A DNA stretch of 64,000 bases from NCBI GenBank assembly GCA_025359125.1, contig JANYHI010000083.1:1-64000 (forward strand), written 5' to 3'. A program made the position numbers and the translations under genes. The stretch comes from Cytophagales bacterium. GTDB lineage: Bacteria > Bacteroidota > Bacteroidia > Cytophagales > Cyclobacteriaceae. The notes beneath the pieces were generated by a model. That model was not told where the DNA came from. It did not search any database and was given only the letters and a program-made list of their open reading frames with translations. Below are positions 33,539 to 41,944 of the stretch, piece by piece. The number at the start of each line of letters is the position of its first letter. The stretch's first letter is position 1.

Positions 33539-34522
33539 ATGGAAGCCTCTCGTATTGCATTGCCAATTGGTACGGCACTCGATCGTTTTATTAAAAATAA
33601 CCAGGTTCAGTTTCAATATGCCAGCGGTGAGCTCTCTCAACTATTGAGAGACATTGCCTTAGCTTCCAAAGTGGTGAACCGTGAAATTAATAAAGCAGGT
33701 CTGATTGATATTATGGGTGCCTTGGGTTCGCAGAACTCTACAGGAGAGCAGCAACAGAAATTGGATGTGCTTGCTAATATTCGTTTTACCAGAGCCTTAA
33801 CTAAGGGAGGAGAAGTGTGTGCGTTAATCTCAGAAGAAACAGAATCTTTTGTGGATTTGAATAACGATGGAAATTATGTGATTGCAATCGATCCGTTGGA
33901 TGGTTCATCTAACATTGATGTAAACGTTTCCATCGGTACGATATTTTCTATTTACAGAAGAAAAAGTAAAGTCGGACAGCCGATCAACGAAGCCGATATT
34001 TTACAAACGGGAGATGAGCAGGTGGCAGCCGGTTATATTTTATATGGATCTTCTACGATGTTAGTTTATACCACTGGGCACGGGGTAAATGGCTTTACGT
34101 ATGAGCCAACACTTGGCGAGTATGTACTTTCTCATCCAGATCTTAAAATGCCTGAGTCAGGTAAAATATATTCTATCAATGAAGGTTTAACCAGCTCATT
34201 TTCTGAAAATGTAAAATCATATCTCAATTTCTGTAAAGACAGCAATTACACGGCAAGATATATCGGCTCATTAGTAGCAGACTTCCATCGCAATATGCTG
34301 AAGGGCGGGATTTATATTTATCCAGCAACTGCAAAAGATAGTAATGGCAAACTTCGCCTCATGTATGAGTGTAATGCGTTGTCTTTTATTGCAGAGCAAG
34401 CAGGTGGAATGGCGTCTGACGGCAAAGGAAGAATTCTGGAAATTAAACCTAAGAGCTTACACCAACGAACACCTTTTTATGTGGGCTCAACTAAAATGGT
34501 AGAAAAAGCAATTAAAGGCTAG
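33539..34522 (+). CDS. fbp: Fructose-1,6-bisphosphatase, class 1
   Basis: Gluconeogenic phosphatase, fructose 1,6-bisphosphate to fructose 6-phosphate. The metal site is [20 protein letters not shown], with EEtES-like SEETESF just before; [20 protein letters not shown] and the C-terminal [10 protein letters not shown] motif complete the class 1 pattern. 327 residues. Start at ATG 33539; a TTG directly before it is also possible. Its last bases overlap the convergent DUF5606 gene by 4 bp. Confidence 0.95.
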   Translation: MEASRIALPIGTALDRFIKNNQVQFQYASGELSQLLRDIALASKVVNREINKAGLIDIMGALGSQNSTGEQQQKLDVLANIRFTRALTKGGEVCALISEETESFVDLNNDGNYVIAIDPLDGSSNIDVNVSIGTIFSIYRRKSKVGQPINEADILQTGDEQVAAGYILYGSSTMLVYTTGHGVNGFTYEPTLGEYVLSHPDLKMPESGKIYSINEGLTSSFSENVKSYLNFCKDSNYTARYIGSLVADFHRNMLKGGIYIYPATAKDSNGKLRLMYECNALSFIAEQAGGMASDGKGRILEIKPKSLHQRTPFYVGSTKMVEKAIKG

Positions 34523-34944
34523 ACTTCTTTTGCTTTTGTTTCGGGTTTACTTTCAAAAGCTTCGGGGGCTTCTTTCAAAAGAATAGAATACCATTTTACT
34601 AATTTCTTAATATCAGAAACGTATACACGATCTTCATCAAACTCGGGTAATACCGATTTCAAGAAGCCTTTTAATTTAGCGGAATCAGATTCGGGAGTTA
34701 CGCCTAAGTCTGTGCCAAACTTGGTTTTGATTGCATTCAAAACATCGAGCAATGCAGCAGTACCATCTTTGGTGGTAGTGTAAATGGAAATTTCGCTCAA
34801 CAGGGACATCCGTTGACTTCCTCCTGCTACTAATTTGGTTTTAGCAGCATCTAATGATTCAAGAATAACACCTGTTTTACCTGGCTTAACAATCTTAAAT
34901 AAGCCGCCCTTTCCACTTATTGATGCAATGTCTTTTAGCTCCAT
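34519..34944 (-). CDS. DUF5606 family protein
   Basis: 141-residue cytoplasmic protein of the DUF5606 family, restricted to Bacteroidetes. Starts [20 protein letters not shown] and continues [20 protein letters not shown], the family core; ends in a helical, charged tail with [16 protein letters not shown]. Function unknown. 29 bp after engB on the same strand, so probably co-transcribed. Confidence 0.8.
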   Translation of the reverse strand: MELKDIASISGKGGLFKIVKPGKTGVILESLDAAKTKLVAGGSQRMSLLSEISIYTTTKDGTAALLDVLNAIKTKFGTDLGVTPESDSAKLKGFLKSVLPEFDEDRVYVSDIKKLVKWYSILLKEAPEAFESKPETKAKEV

Positions 34945-34973
34945 TTCCAGTTTTTTTTACCGCGCAAAACTAA

Positions 34974-35573
34974 TCATTTTCTACTATCAATAGCAGACTG
35001 AATAAAGTCCAATACTTTATCTCTTCCAGATTTTTTTACCGCAGATGTAATGAAGATAGGAGGTAGCTCTTCCCAATGATTGAGCAGCGTTTGTTCAATA
35101 GTCTTTCTGGATTTTGCCAGTTCAGCAGCTTTGAGTTTATCGGTTTTGGTAAGTAATATGGCAACAGGTAATTGTTTAATGCCCATCCAATTGATAAAGT
35201 CCAAATCAATATTTTGTACATCGTGTCTTGAATCTATTAGCACAAATGTACAGTACAACTGTTCTCTATTCTGAAGATAGTTCTCAATCATCTGCCCAAA
35301 GTTCCACCGAGCTTCCTGGCTTACTTTGGCAAATCCATAGCCTGGCAGATCGACCAAGTGCCAGCTTCCGTTTATTAAAAAATGATTGATAGTCTGTGTT
35401 TTGCCTGGTGTTCCAGATACCTTCGCTAACTCTTTGCGCTGTACTAACATATTGATTAGGGAGGACTTACCTACGTTTGATCGGCCTATAAAAGCAAACT
35501 CAGGTTTGAGCGAAGGAGGGCATTTTTGGTAGTCGGTATTACTTATTACGAACTCAGCCGACTTGATGATCAT
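34974..35573 (-). CDS. engB: Ribosome biogenesis GTP-binding protein EngB/YsxC
   Basis: GTPase needed for 50S assembly. G1 GRSNVGKSSL, G2 region TPGKTQTINHF, G3 DLPGYGFA, G4 LTKTDK, and the short G5 ITSA. 199 residues as usual. First of the pair with the DUF5606 gene. Confidence 0.95.
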   Translation of the reverse strand: MIIKSAEFVISNTDYQKCPPSLKPEFAFIGRSNVGKSSLINMLVQRKELAKVSGTPGKTQTINHFLINGSWHLVDLPGYGFAKVSQEARWNFGQMIENYLQNREQLYCTFVLIDSRHDVQNIDLDFINWMGIKQLPVAILLTKTDKLKAAELAKSRKTIEQTLLNHWEELPPIFITSAVKKSGRDKVLDFIQSAIDSRK

Positions 35574-35721
35574 AGCTTAAAGTATTAATTGAACCGCAAA
35601 TTACTAATAATGTAAGAAACGTGTTAGTTATGTTTGTGAATCGATCCTTTACTTTTTAGAAGATTTTGCTAAATTGCCCTTCTTGAACTGATTTTTTAAC
35701 GGATTGAAACCATTTTTTAAT

Positions 35722-37812
35722 ATGTCCAGCCTTTCAAGGGTAGTATTGTTTTTAGGATTATTAGTACTTGCTGCTAAATCTAGCCTCCTCGCTCAAGAGC
35801 AGGACAAAGAGCAAGCAAAGCTATATTATGATCAGGCAACAGAGATTCTGGCTGCAACCAAGGCGGAAGACTTGGCTCGCGAAATAATGGTGACTGCTGC
35901 AAACTTCGACACTACTTTTATTAAAGCAAATTTTGAAGCAGGCCATCTATATTTAAATACAATCGGAAAAGAATTAGCCGTTAAATATTTTTTGAGAGTT
36001 TATAATCAAGATTCAGACTATCGTTTTGATCTTGAATATTATATAGGCACCAGTTATCAGTATGGCTTAGCCTTTGATAAAGCAATTGATTTTTATACTC
36101 GGTATAAATATAAACTTGTTAAACGACCTAGCTATCAAGGAAAAGACAGGGTTGAGATGAAAGAAGTGGATAGAAGAATTGAGGAGTGCAGAAATGGAAA
36201 AGAATTTGTCGCAAACCCTAAGCCTTTTGCAATCAAGAATATCGGTAGAGAAATTAATTCAGAGTTTGAAGATTACGCTCCGGTATTAAATGCAGAAGAG
36301 AACGAAATTGTATTTACCACCCGAAGACAAGATGGGAACACGTACGAAAACGTGGCGGATGATAACAAGCCTTACGAAGATATTTTTACCACTAAGAAAA
36401 GCGGAGGCACTTGGCAGAGTGCTAAAAATATCGGAACCGGCATTAACACAAGATTCAACGACTCAAACCTTGCTTTTTCTCCAGATGGTAAAATACTTTT
36501 TATTTATAAGGATGAAGGAAATGGAGATATCTATTATACGGAACGAAAGAATGATGGATCTTGGAGTGAATTAGAGGCACTGCCGGGCATTATTAATTCA
36601 TCCTATAGAGAATCTTCTGTTTCTATAACTAAAGATGGCAACTATCTCTTTTTTGCTAGCGAGCGCCCAGGAGGTTTTGGCGGATCGGATATTTATATCT
36701 GTACAAAAGATAGTAAGGGTGAGTGGAGCAAGGTAAAGAACTTGGGTACCATGATTAATACCGAGTATGATGAAGATGGACCTTTTATAGATTATGATGA
36801 AACAACACTTTACTTCAGTTCGCAAGGAAGAAAGGGGATGGGTGGTTTTGATATTTTTAAATCAAACTTTTTAGATAAAGATAAAAATGAGTGGAGTGAG
36901 CCCGAAAATATGGGTTATCCAATTAACACGCCTGACGATGATATTTATTTTTCTGGAACGAAAGATGGTAAGCGTTGGTATTACTCATCGGTGCGAGAAG
37001 ATGGAATGGGTTATTCTGATATCTACATGATCGAACCATCTACAGAGGAAAAGAAAGCACCACCTGTAGCAGCGAAAGAACCAGAACCAGTTAAGGAAAC
37101 GCCTAAACAACCAGTAGTCGTCAAAGTTGATCCACCTAAAGAAGAGCCTAAAGTCGAGCCAAAAAAGGAAAAACCAATTAATAGACCACTTAAGTATTTA
37201 GTTAAAGTAATTGATGTGGATACTAAAAGCCCGCTAGATGCAAAGGTAAGGTTGCAAGGTTTGAAAGATAAAGTTGTAGTAGGAGTAGTTAATCAGGGTG
37301 CAGGTTCTTATGAGTTTAATATTACTGCCATTACCGCAAAAGAATATCAATTGTCGGTAGAAATGGAAGGCTATGTTTTTCAAAACTCAAAGGTTAAAAT
37401 TCCGGGGGCAAGTACTAAAGAAAATACAATTACCAATACGGTGGAAATGCGCAGATTGGTAGTAGGTGTTGTCTCTATTCTAAGAAACATTTATTTTGAT
37501 TTTGAAAAAGCAACTTTTAAGACAGACTCTTATGGAGAACTAAATAAATTAGAAACCATGATGAAGCAAAACGTAAGTCTGGAAGTGGAAATTGGTGGCC
37601 ATACCGATAGCGTAGGCGATAATGCCTTCAACAAACAACTCTCGCTGCGCAGAGCCAATGCTGTGAAGGCATTTTTAACAAGCAAAGGAGTTGACACCCG
37701 AAGAATTAAGACGGTTGGGTACGGAGAAACACGCCCTTTAGCTAGCAATGATGACGAAACTGAGGGAAGGCAATTTAACCGAAGAGTTGAATTTAAAGTG
37801 TTAGGGAAGTAA
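35722..37812 (+). CDS. PorE-like OmpA family protein (TPR, propeller, CRD, OmpA-C)
   Basis: 696-residue periplasmic protein. Signal peptide at 1-24 (MSSLSRVVLFLGLLVLAAKS); TPR-like helices about 25-150; a beta-propeller of PD40 repeats about 165-430 (AFSPDGKILFIYKDEG, ASERPGGFGGSDIYI, SSQGRKGMGGFDIFK); a Pro/Lys-rich linker about 440-485; a carboxypeptidase-regulatory-like domain about 488-580; and an OmpA-like peptidoglycan-binding domain about 590-696 (NIYFDFEKA, GGHTDSVGDNAFNKQLSLRR). This order is that of PorE of the type IX secretion system, though paralogues are common. TTG 35704 is an alternative start; ATG 35722 opens the signal peptide. Confidence 0.85.
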   Translation: MSSLSRVVLFLGLLVLAAKSSLLAQEQDKEQAKLYYDQATEILAATKAEDLAREIMVTAANFDTTFIKANFEAGHLYLNTIGKELAVKYFLRVYNQDSDYRFDLEYYIGTSYQYGLAFDKAIDFYTRYKYKLVKRPSYQGKDRVEMKEVDRRIEECRNGKEFVANPKPFAIKNIGREINSEFEDYAPVLNAEENEIVFTTRRQDGNTYENVADDNKPYEDIFTTKKSGGTWQSAKNIGTGINTRFNDSNLAFSPDGKILFIYKDEGNGDIYYTERKNDGSWSELEALPGIINSSYRESSVSITKDGNYLFFASERPGGFGGSDIYICTKDSKGEWSKVKNLGTMINTEYDEDGPFIDYDETTLYFSSQGRKGMGGFDIFKSNFLDKDKNEWSEPENMGYPINTPDDDIYFSGTKDGKRWYYSSVREDGMGYSDIYMIEPSTEEKKAPPVAAKEPEPVKETPKQPVVVKVDPPKEEPKVEPKKEKPINRPLKYLVKVIDVDTKSPLDAKVRLQGLKDKVVVGVVNQGAGSYEFNITAITAKEYQLSVEMEGYVFQNSKVKIPGASTKENTITNTVEMRRLVVGVVSILRNIYFDFEKATFKTDSYGELNKLETMMKQNVSLEVEIGGHTDSVGDNAFNKQLSLRRANAVKAFLTSKGVDTRRIKTVGYGETRPLASNDDETEGRQFNRRVEFKVLGK

Positions 37813-37886
37813 CAATTTCAAGATCCTGTATGTTGAGAGTTTAGTTATTTCTAAATACTATCTTTACACCAATTAATTTCATTGCA

Positions 37887-38609
37887 TTGGAAGTAGTTCC
37901 CTATAAAAACGATTCTGCCAGTAAGAAGGAACAGGTCGCTAAAATGTTTAATTCAATCAGTGGCAACTACGATTTTTTAAATCATTTTTTAAGTTTTGGA
38001 ATTGATATTGGCTGGCGCAAAAAAGCCATTCAATTATTGCAAAGCGAAAAGCCACAACTAATTTTGGATGTGGCCACCGGCACGGGCGATTTCGCACTTC
38101 AGGCCTTGGCACTTAAACCGACAAAAATTATTGGGGTAGATATTTCTGATGGAATGCTGGAAGTGGGTAGAAAGAAGATGATAGACAAAGGCGTAGAGCA
38201 AATTATTGAGCTTAGAAATGGTGATTCAGAAAATCTTCCCTTCGAAGAGAATAAATTCGATGCCATCATCGTTGCATTTGGAGTGAGAAACTTTGGTGAT
38301 TTGAAACAAGGGCTTTCAGAAATGCTGCGTGTGCTAAAACCCGGAGGGCGAGTGATTATATTAGAATTTTCTAGGCCAACTTCATTTCTTTTTAAGCCAT
38401 TGTATAATTTTTACTTTAGGTTTATTACGCCAACTATTGGCAAATTCTTTTCTAACGATTCGCAAGCCTATTCATATCTTCCAGAGTCGGTAAATGCCTT
38501 CCCTGACGGAAAACTTTTTACTGATATACTCGATCAATTAGGATACAAAAACACTTCATGCAAACCATTAACTTTTGGAGTAAGCTCACTTTACTCCGCT
38601 ATCAAGTAG
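37887..38609 (+). CDS. ubiE: Demethylmenaquinone methyltransferase
   Basis: SAM-dependent C-methylation that completes menaquinone (MenG/UbiE). Motif I is LDVATGTGDFALQ, preceded by MFNSISGNYDFLNHFLSFGI, and followed by GVDISDGMLEVGR, AFGVRNFGD and LRVLKPGGRVIILEFS. Start is TTG 37887, which gives VVPYKND as in homologues. The 3' end overlaps porT by 52 bp, a linkage conserved in Bacteroidetes. Confidence 0.95.
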   Translation: MEVVPYKNDSASKKEQVAKMFNSISGNYDFLNHFLSFGIDIGWRKKAIQLLQSEKPQLILDVATGTGDFALQALALKPTKIIGVDISDGMLEVGRKKMIDKGVEQIIELRNGDSENLPFEENKFDAIIVAFGVRNFGDLKQGLSEMLRVLKPGGRVIILEFSRPTSFLFKPLYNFYFRFITPTIGKFFSNDSQAYSYLPESVNAFPDGKLFTDILDQLGYKNTSCKPLTFGVSSLYSAIK

Positions 38610-39301
38610 CGGTTATCGTCTGCTTTGTCATGAGTATTTCGTATTCTCACGCCCAGTTATTTCGCTGGGCGAAACAAAACAATCCTAACTATGATGGTAG
38701 AAAAATTAGTTATGGATTTTCAATAGGGCTACATACATCTGGCTATGAACTAAAATATTCAGATCGTTTTGTAACCAAGAAATTTGATACCGTTCAATCA
38801 GTGCAGCCAGAATACATACCAGGCTTCTCGCTTGGCTTTTTAGTTAATTACCGATTGAATGAATTTTTTGATTTGAGAGTTATGCCCAAAGCAGGGTTTT
38901 ATTCTCATCGCCTAACGTATTACTTTACTGATCGCACTACCAAGACGCAGCAGATTGAAACAACTATGGTAGAGTTTCCTATTCTCATCAAATATAAATC
39001 AATGCGAAGAGGTAATGTAAGAATGTATATGGTAGGAGGGATTACCCCTGCTATCGAAGCCTCAGGAAAGAACGATATTTCGTCTTCTTCAGTGGGAGAT
39101 GCGCTTCCTATTTTAAAAAGAAACCTAAGTTTAGATGGCGGAATTGGTTTCGATTTTTATTTTCCTCTTTTCAAGTTTTCTCCTGAGCTTCGATTCTCCA
39201 GAGGAATACTTGACATGCTGGGTGATGGGCAGAGTACTTACAAAGATCCACTCTCAAGGCTCAACACCAATACAGTCGGCATTTATTTGATATTTCAATA
39301 G
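38558..39301 (+). CDS. porT: Type IX secretion protein PorT
   Basis: 247-residue outer-membrane-associated barrel protein of the type IX secretion system (needed for gliding and secretion in gliding Bacteroidetes). Hydrophobic N-terminal signal ends YSHAQ; conserved features are NYDGRKISYGFSIGLH, ELRFSRGILDML and a barrel-like tail ending NTVGIYLIFQ. Starts inside ubiE (ATG 38558), giving a 52-bp overlap and tight coupling. Identification rests on the ubiE linkage and on the sequence together. Confidence 0.9.
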   Translation: MQTINFWSKLTLLRYQVAVIVCFVMSISYSHAQLFRWAKQNNPNYDGRKISYGFSIGLHTSGYELKYSDRFVTKKFDTVQSVQPEYIPGFSLGFLVNYRLNEFFDLRVMPKAGFYSHRLTYYFTDRTTKTQQIETTMVEFPILIKYKSMRRGNVRMYMVGGITPAIEASGKNDISSSSVGDALPILKRNLSLDGGIGFDFYFPLFKFSPELRFSRGILDMLGDGQSTYKDPLSRLNTNTVGIYLIFQ

Positions 39302-39317
39302 ACATACTTTTTTAATG

Positions 39318-40079
39318 ATGAATAGACGAATTGCTTTTATTACCGGTGCAACTTCAGGAATAGGTGAGGCAACAGCCAGGCTGCTAGCAAAAAATAATTT
39401 TAAGTTGATTCTATGTGGCAGAAGAGAAGATCGACTAAAAGAATTGGCTCAGGAATTAGAGTTAATTACCGCTATCAAAACTTTATCTTTTGATGTTAGA
39501 AATCAAGCTGATGTAAAGAAGGCAATTGAATCATTAGATTCGGAGTGGAAATCAATTGACGTTTTATTAAATAATGCTGGTAATGCTCATGGGTTGGATC
39601 CCATCCAAACAGGAAGTACGGACGACTGGGATGCAATGATGGATATTAATGTGAAAGGGTTGTTGTATGTTTCAAAAGCAATTATGCCCGGCATGGTTGA
39701 AAGAAAAGCAGGCCACATTATCAATATTGGTTCTATTGCAGGTAAAGAAGTTTATGCAAATGGCAACGTGTATTGCGCCAGCAAATTTGCGGTAGATGCC
39801 CTTACTAAAGGTATGCGAATAGATTTAAATCCATTTGGAATTAAAGTTACGGCCATTCACCCCGGCTTGGTAGAGACAGAGTTCTCTGTTGTTCGATTTA
39901 AAGGAGATGCAGAACGTGCGAACAAAGTTTATCAGGGGTTTACTCCCTTGTATGGATCTGATATTGCTGATTTAATATTATTCACAATTACTAGACCTTC
40001 GCATGTAGTTTTGGCTGATATGGTTGTGTTGCCGACTGCACAAGCAAGTGCCACGGTAGTGAAGAAAGAAGTTAGTTGA
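39318..40079 (+). CDS. Short-chain dehydrogenase/reductase, YdfG-like
   Basis: 253-residue NAD(P)-dependent oxidoreductase. TGATSGIG at the N-terminus binds the cofactor, followed by LCGRREDRL, NNAGNAHG and the catalytic set INIGSIAGKEVYANGNVYCA with YxxxK. The YdfG-type SDRs act on 3-hydroxy acids such as serine or malonate semialdehyde, so this is the best guess. Two ATG codons in tandem (39315, 39318). Convergent with the shortened hydrolase gene, overlapping by 8 bp. Confidence 0.88.
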   Translation: MNRRIAFITGATSGIGEATARLLAKNNFKLILCGRREDRLKELAQELELITAIKTLSFDVRNQADVKKAIESLDSEWKSIDVLLNNAGNAHGLDPIQTGSTDDWDAMMDINVKGLLYVSKAIMPGMVERKAGHIINIGSIAGKEVYANGNVYCASKFAVDALTKGMRIDLNPFGIKVTAIHPGLVETEFSVVRFKGDAERANKVYQGFTPLYGSDIADLILFTITRPSHVVLADMVVLPTAQASATVVKKEVS

Positions 40080-40482
40080 AAGCAAGCGTTAACAGAACGT
40101 GCAGATCAATTTCATGTCCACCATCAAACTCCATTATCTTTGGGTTTAATTTTAACTTCTGATTCAGCTTTTCCATTTCGTCTATCTTCTCCTTTGTAAT
40201 GAATGGATCTTGCCTTCCTATAACCTGAACAATTTCTTTTCCTTTCAAGAGATAATTTCCTTTTTCAAAATTCATATCAGTAGGAAATAAGCCTGCCCAA
40301 AGAATACCTTCTGGAGCGATGATGCAAACTTTGTTTTCAGCTAACGATTTAAACTTCTGAATAAAGAATTTACCCAGTTGTCCATATCCATGAAGAACCC
40401 ACCAAACTTGTTTTGTTTCAGAGTTGATCTCTCCAAGCTTATAGTATTTGGTTTTATAATTGAATTCCAGCTCTTTTTCCAT
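40072..40482 (-). pseudogene. Alpha/beta hydrolase with internal deletion of the nucleophile segment
   Basis: 136-residue product. The N-terminal part (YYKLGEINSETKQVWWVLHG, then YGQLGKFFIQKF and IIAPEG) and the C-terminal part (LWAGLFPTDM, then IGRQDPFITKEKIDEM and GGHEID with a putative catalytic His123) both look like a phospholipase/carboxylesterase-type family of about 210 residues. Residues 59 and 60 join IIAPEG directly to ILWAGLFP, so the roughly 75-80 residues holding the G-x-S-x-G nucleophile elbow are missing, in frame (junction near 40300-40310). No catalytic serine remains, so hydrolase activity should be lost. The frame is otherwise intact, so it could be a non-catalytic protein. 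Confidence 0.6.
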
Positions 40483-40494
40483 AAGCGAAATGTC

Positions 40495-40522
40495 AAAAAA
40501 AAAACCTTGCTTTTGGCAAGGT
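40495..40522 (-). terminator. Terminator of the secreted-protein gene
   Basis: ACCTTGCC...AAGCAAGGT stem (40522-40516 with 40510-40504) over a 5-nt loop, followed on the minus strand by ten T (40504-40495). Separates the secreted protein gene from the hydrolase gene. Confidence 0.8.
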
Positions 40523-40543
40523 CTCTATTCAAGTTTAAATGAT

Positions 40544-40975
40544 CTATCGTTTGAAACCTAGTGCGCTGCCTCCGCATTTCCCGGTTGAGCCGTCAAAAGT
40601 ATATTGTATGTAATAGATGCCGGTAGCATTGCAAGGATAAGCTATTGCGGAAATGAATTGACCATTGATTTTACTGGTAGCCACCTTGTTTCTTCCAGAA
40701 TCAAATAGCGTAACTACAATTCCATCGGTGGCAGCACCATTTGCACAAAGATTAATCATGTATTGAGTGCCTTTGGTAAAAACGTAGCTGTATTCTACTT
40801 TTTCTTTTGCTCCACTCTCGCCATCAACTTTATAGCTTTTCAAGAAATTAAAACCCGATGCTAGTTTAGGAATGCACGCATTGGCAAAATTATCTGGGTT
40901 ACACTGTCCATTAAGCTTAATCGTGCCAGCACTTAAGATGGATGCAAAGAAGGTTATTAAAAGAGCCTTTTTCAT
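40544..40975 (-). CDS. Secreted protein, 143 residues, unknown
   Basis: Signal peptide (MKKALLITFFASILSAGTIK) with a mature part that has four cysteines (CNPDNFANACIPKLAS, CANGAATDGI, PCNATG, GKCGGSALG) likely to form disulfides. Beta-rich, with VEYSYVFTKGTQYMINLCAN and GIYYIQYTFDGSTG. I do not recognise a family. Lies 16 bp after the lipoprotein gene on the same strand, so it may be the last gene of the run that begins at cheR. Confidence 0.7.
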   Translation of the reverse strand: MKKALLITFFASILSAGTIKLNGQCNPDNFANACIPKLASGFNFLKSYKVDGESGAKEKVEYSYVFTKGTQYMINLCANGAATDGIVVTLFDSGRNKVATSKINGQFISAIAYPCNATGIYYIQYTFDGSTGKCGGSALGFKR

Positions 40976-40991
40976 ATAGAATTTCGAAATT

Positions 40992-41885
40992 TTAACCGAT
41001 TATTTTGTTTCTAATAATGTTTGTGAGATTCTTAATATTCTCAACATCTTGATTAGTAATATTAATAGTAGTAGTGCTGTTATCTTTAATCATTGCCACT
41101 CCGTTCACCACTTCCATAGTAGATTCTTTGTAGGTATAAGTAATATTAATCTTATCAAATGCAACCTTCAATGTTTCCATGTCATTCAATAAAGATGCCA
41201 TGTTTGCATCATCCTTGTAAAAAGAAAGAAGCAATACAATTTGTTCCAGAATAATTTTTTGTTCGCCTACTTTTTCCTGTAGTTCTTTATTCTTACTGTC
41301 TTTAGCGGCTACCTGACAAGTTATTTGCATGGCTTCTACCCATCCGCCAACGAGTAAAAGAACACTTAAATTAGCTCTGCTTTGGGTTTGCAAATAGTGA
41401 TTGATGCTATTGAAATTCTGAGTAGTTATCAACAATAAGGAGTCGAGATTTTTGCTATTAGTGGCAAGTCTTCCAATTGTTTCAATATCAAAGAATTGGC
41501 CAATATTTAAACCATCGGCTAGTGACTTGATAGAAGACAGATATTTAATTCCATCCTGATTTTGCTCATAGATATTGGTATATCCCAAATCTGTTCCGTA
41601 AACCCCCAGATTGAGGGCTTTCTTATAATTGCTGTTATACTTAGGCAGATTATCTGATGTATTTAAAAGAGCAGAATTGTACTTAGTGCCGGACTCTTTT
41701 AATAGTACAGAGATCTCCAGAGGGCTTGGTATCTGCTGCAAAATACTGTTAATAACCTCCTCATCAATGGTGGGTCCTGTTTTGGTAGAATCCAAACTGT
41801 TAAGGAATGCTTGTTCATCTGGCTTCTTGCTTGATCCACAGGCAGATAGGAATAGTGCAATTAGTCCAATAGATAAAAGTCTCAT
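40992..41885 (-). CDS. Lipoprotein, 297 residues, unknown function
   Basis: Start at ATG 41885 (MRLLSIGLIALFLSACGSSK): a lipobox with Cys16 and SSKKPD after it, so the protein is lipidated and probably at the outer membrane. The rest is mainly helical, with ISVLLKESGTKYNSALLNTS and KALNLGVYGTDLGYTNIYEQ, and no recognisable catalytic motif. 59 bp after the ABC transporter gene in the same direction, so probably the output-side partner of that locus. Confidence 0.7.
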   Translation of the reverse strand: MRLLSIGLIALFLSACGSSKKPDEQAFLNSLDSTKTGPTIDEEVINSILQQIPSPLEISVLLKESGTKYNSALLNTSDNLPKYNSNYKKALNLGVYGTDLGYTNIYEQNQDGIKYLSSIKSLADGLNIGQFFDIETIGRLATNSKNLDSLLLITTQNFNSINHYLQTQSRANLSVLLLVGGWVEAMQITCQVAAKDSKNKELQEKVGEQKIILEQIVLLLSFYKDDANMASLLNDMETLKVAFDKINITYTYKESTMEVVNGVAMIKDNSTTTINITNQDVENIKNLTNIIRNKIIG

Positions 41886-41944
41886 AACTATTCTATTATT
41901 ATTTACAAAATTAAGAATTCGATACACGTAACCAAGCCTTCTAT

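Noticed and set aside
40300..40310. Sequencing frameshift as the cause of the shortened hydrolase
   Set aside because: The join keeps the frame and both flanks read correctly in the same frame, which a single base error cannot give.
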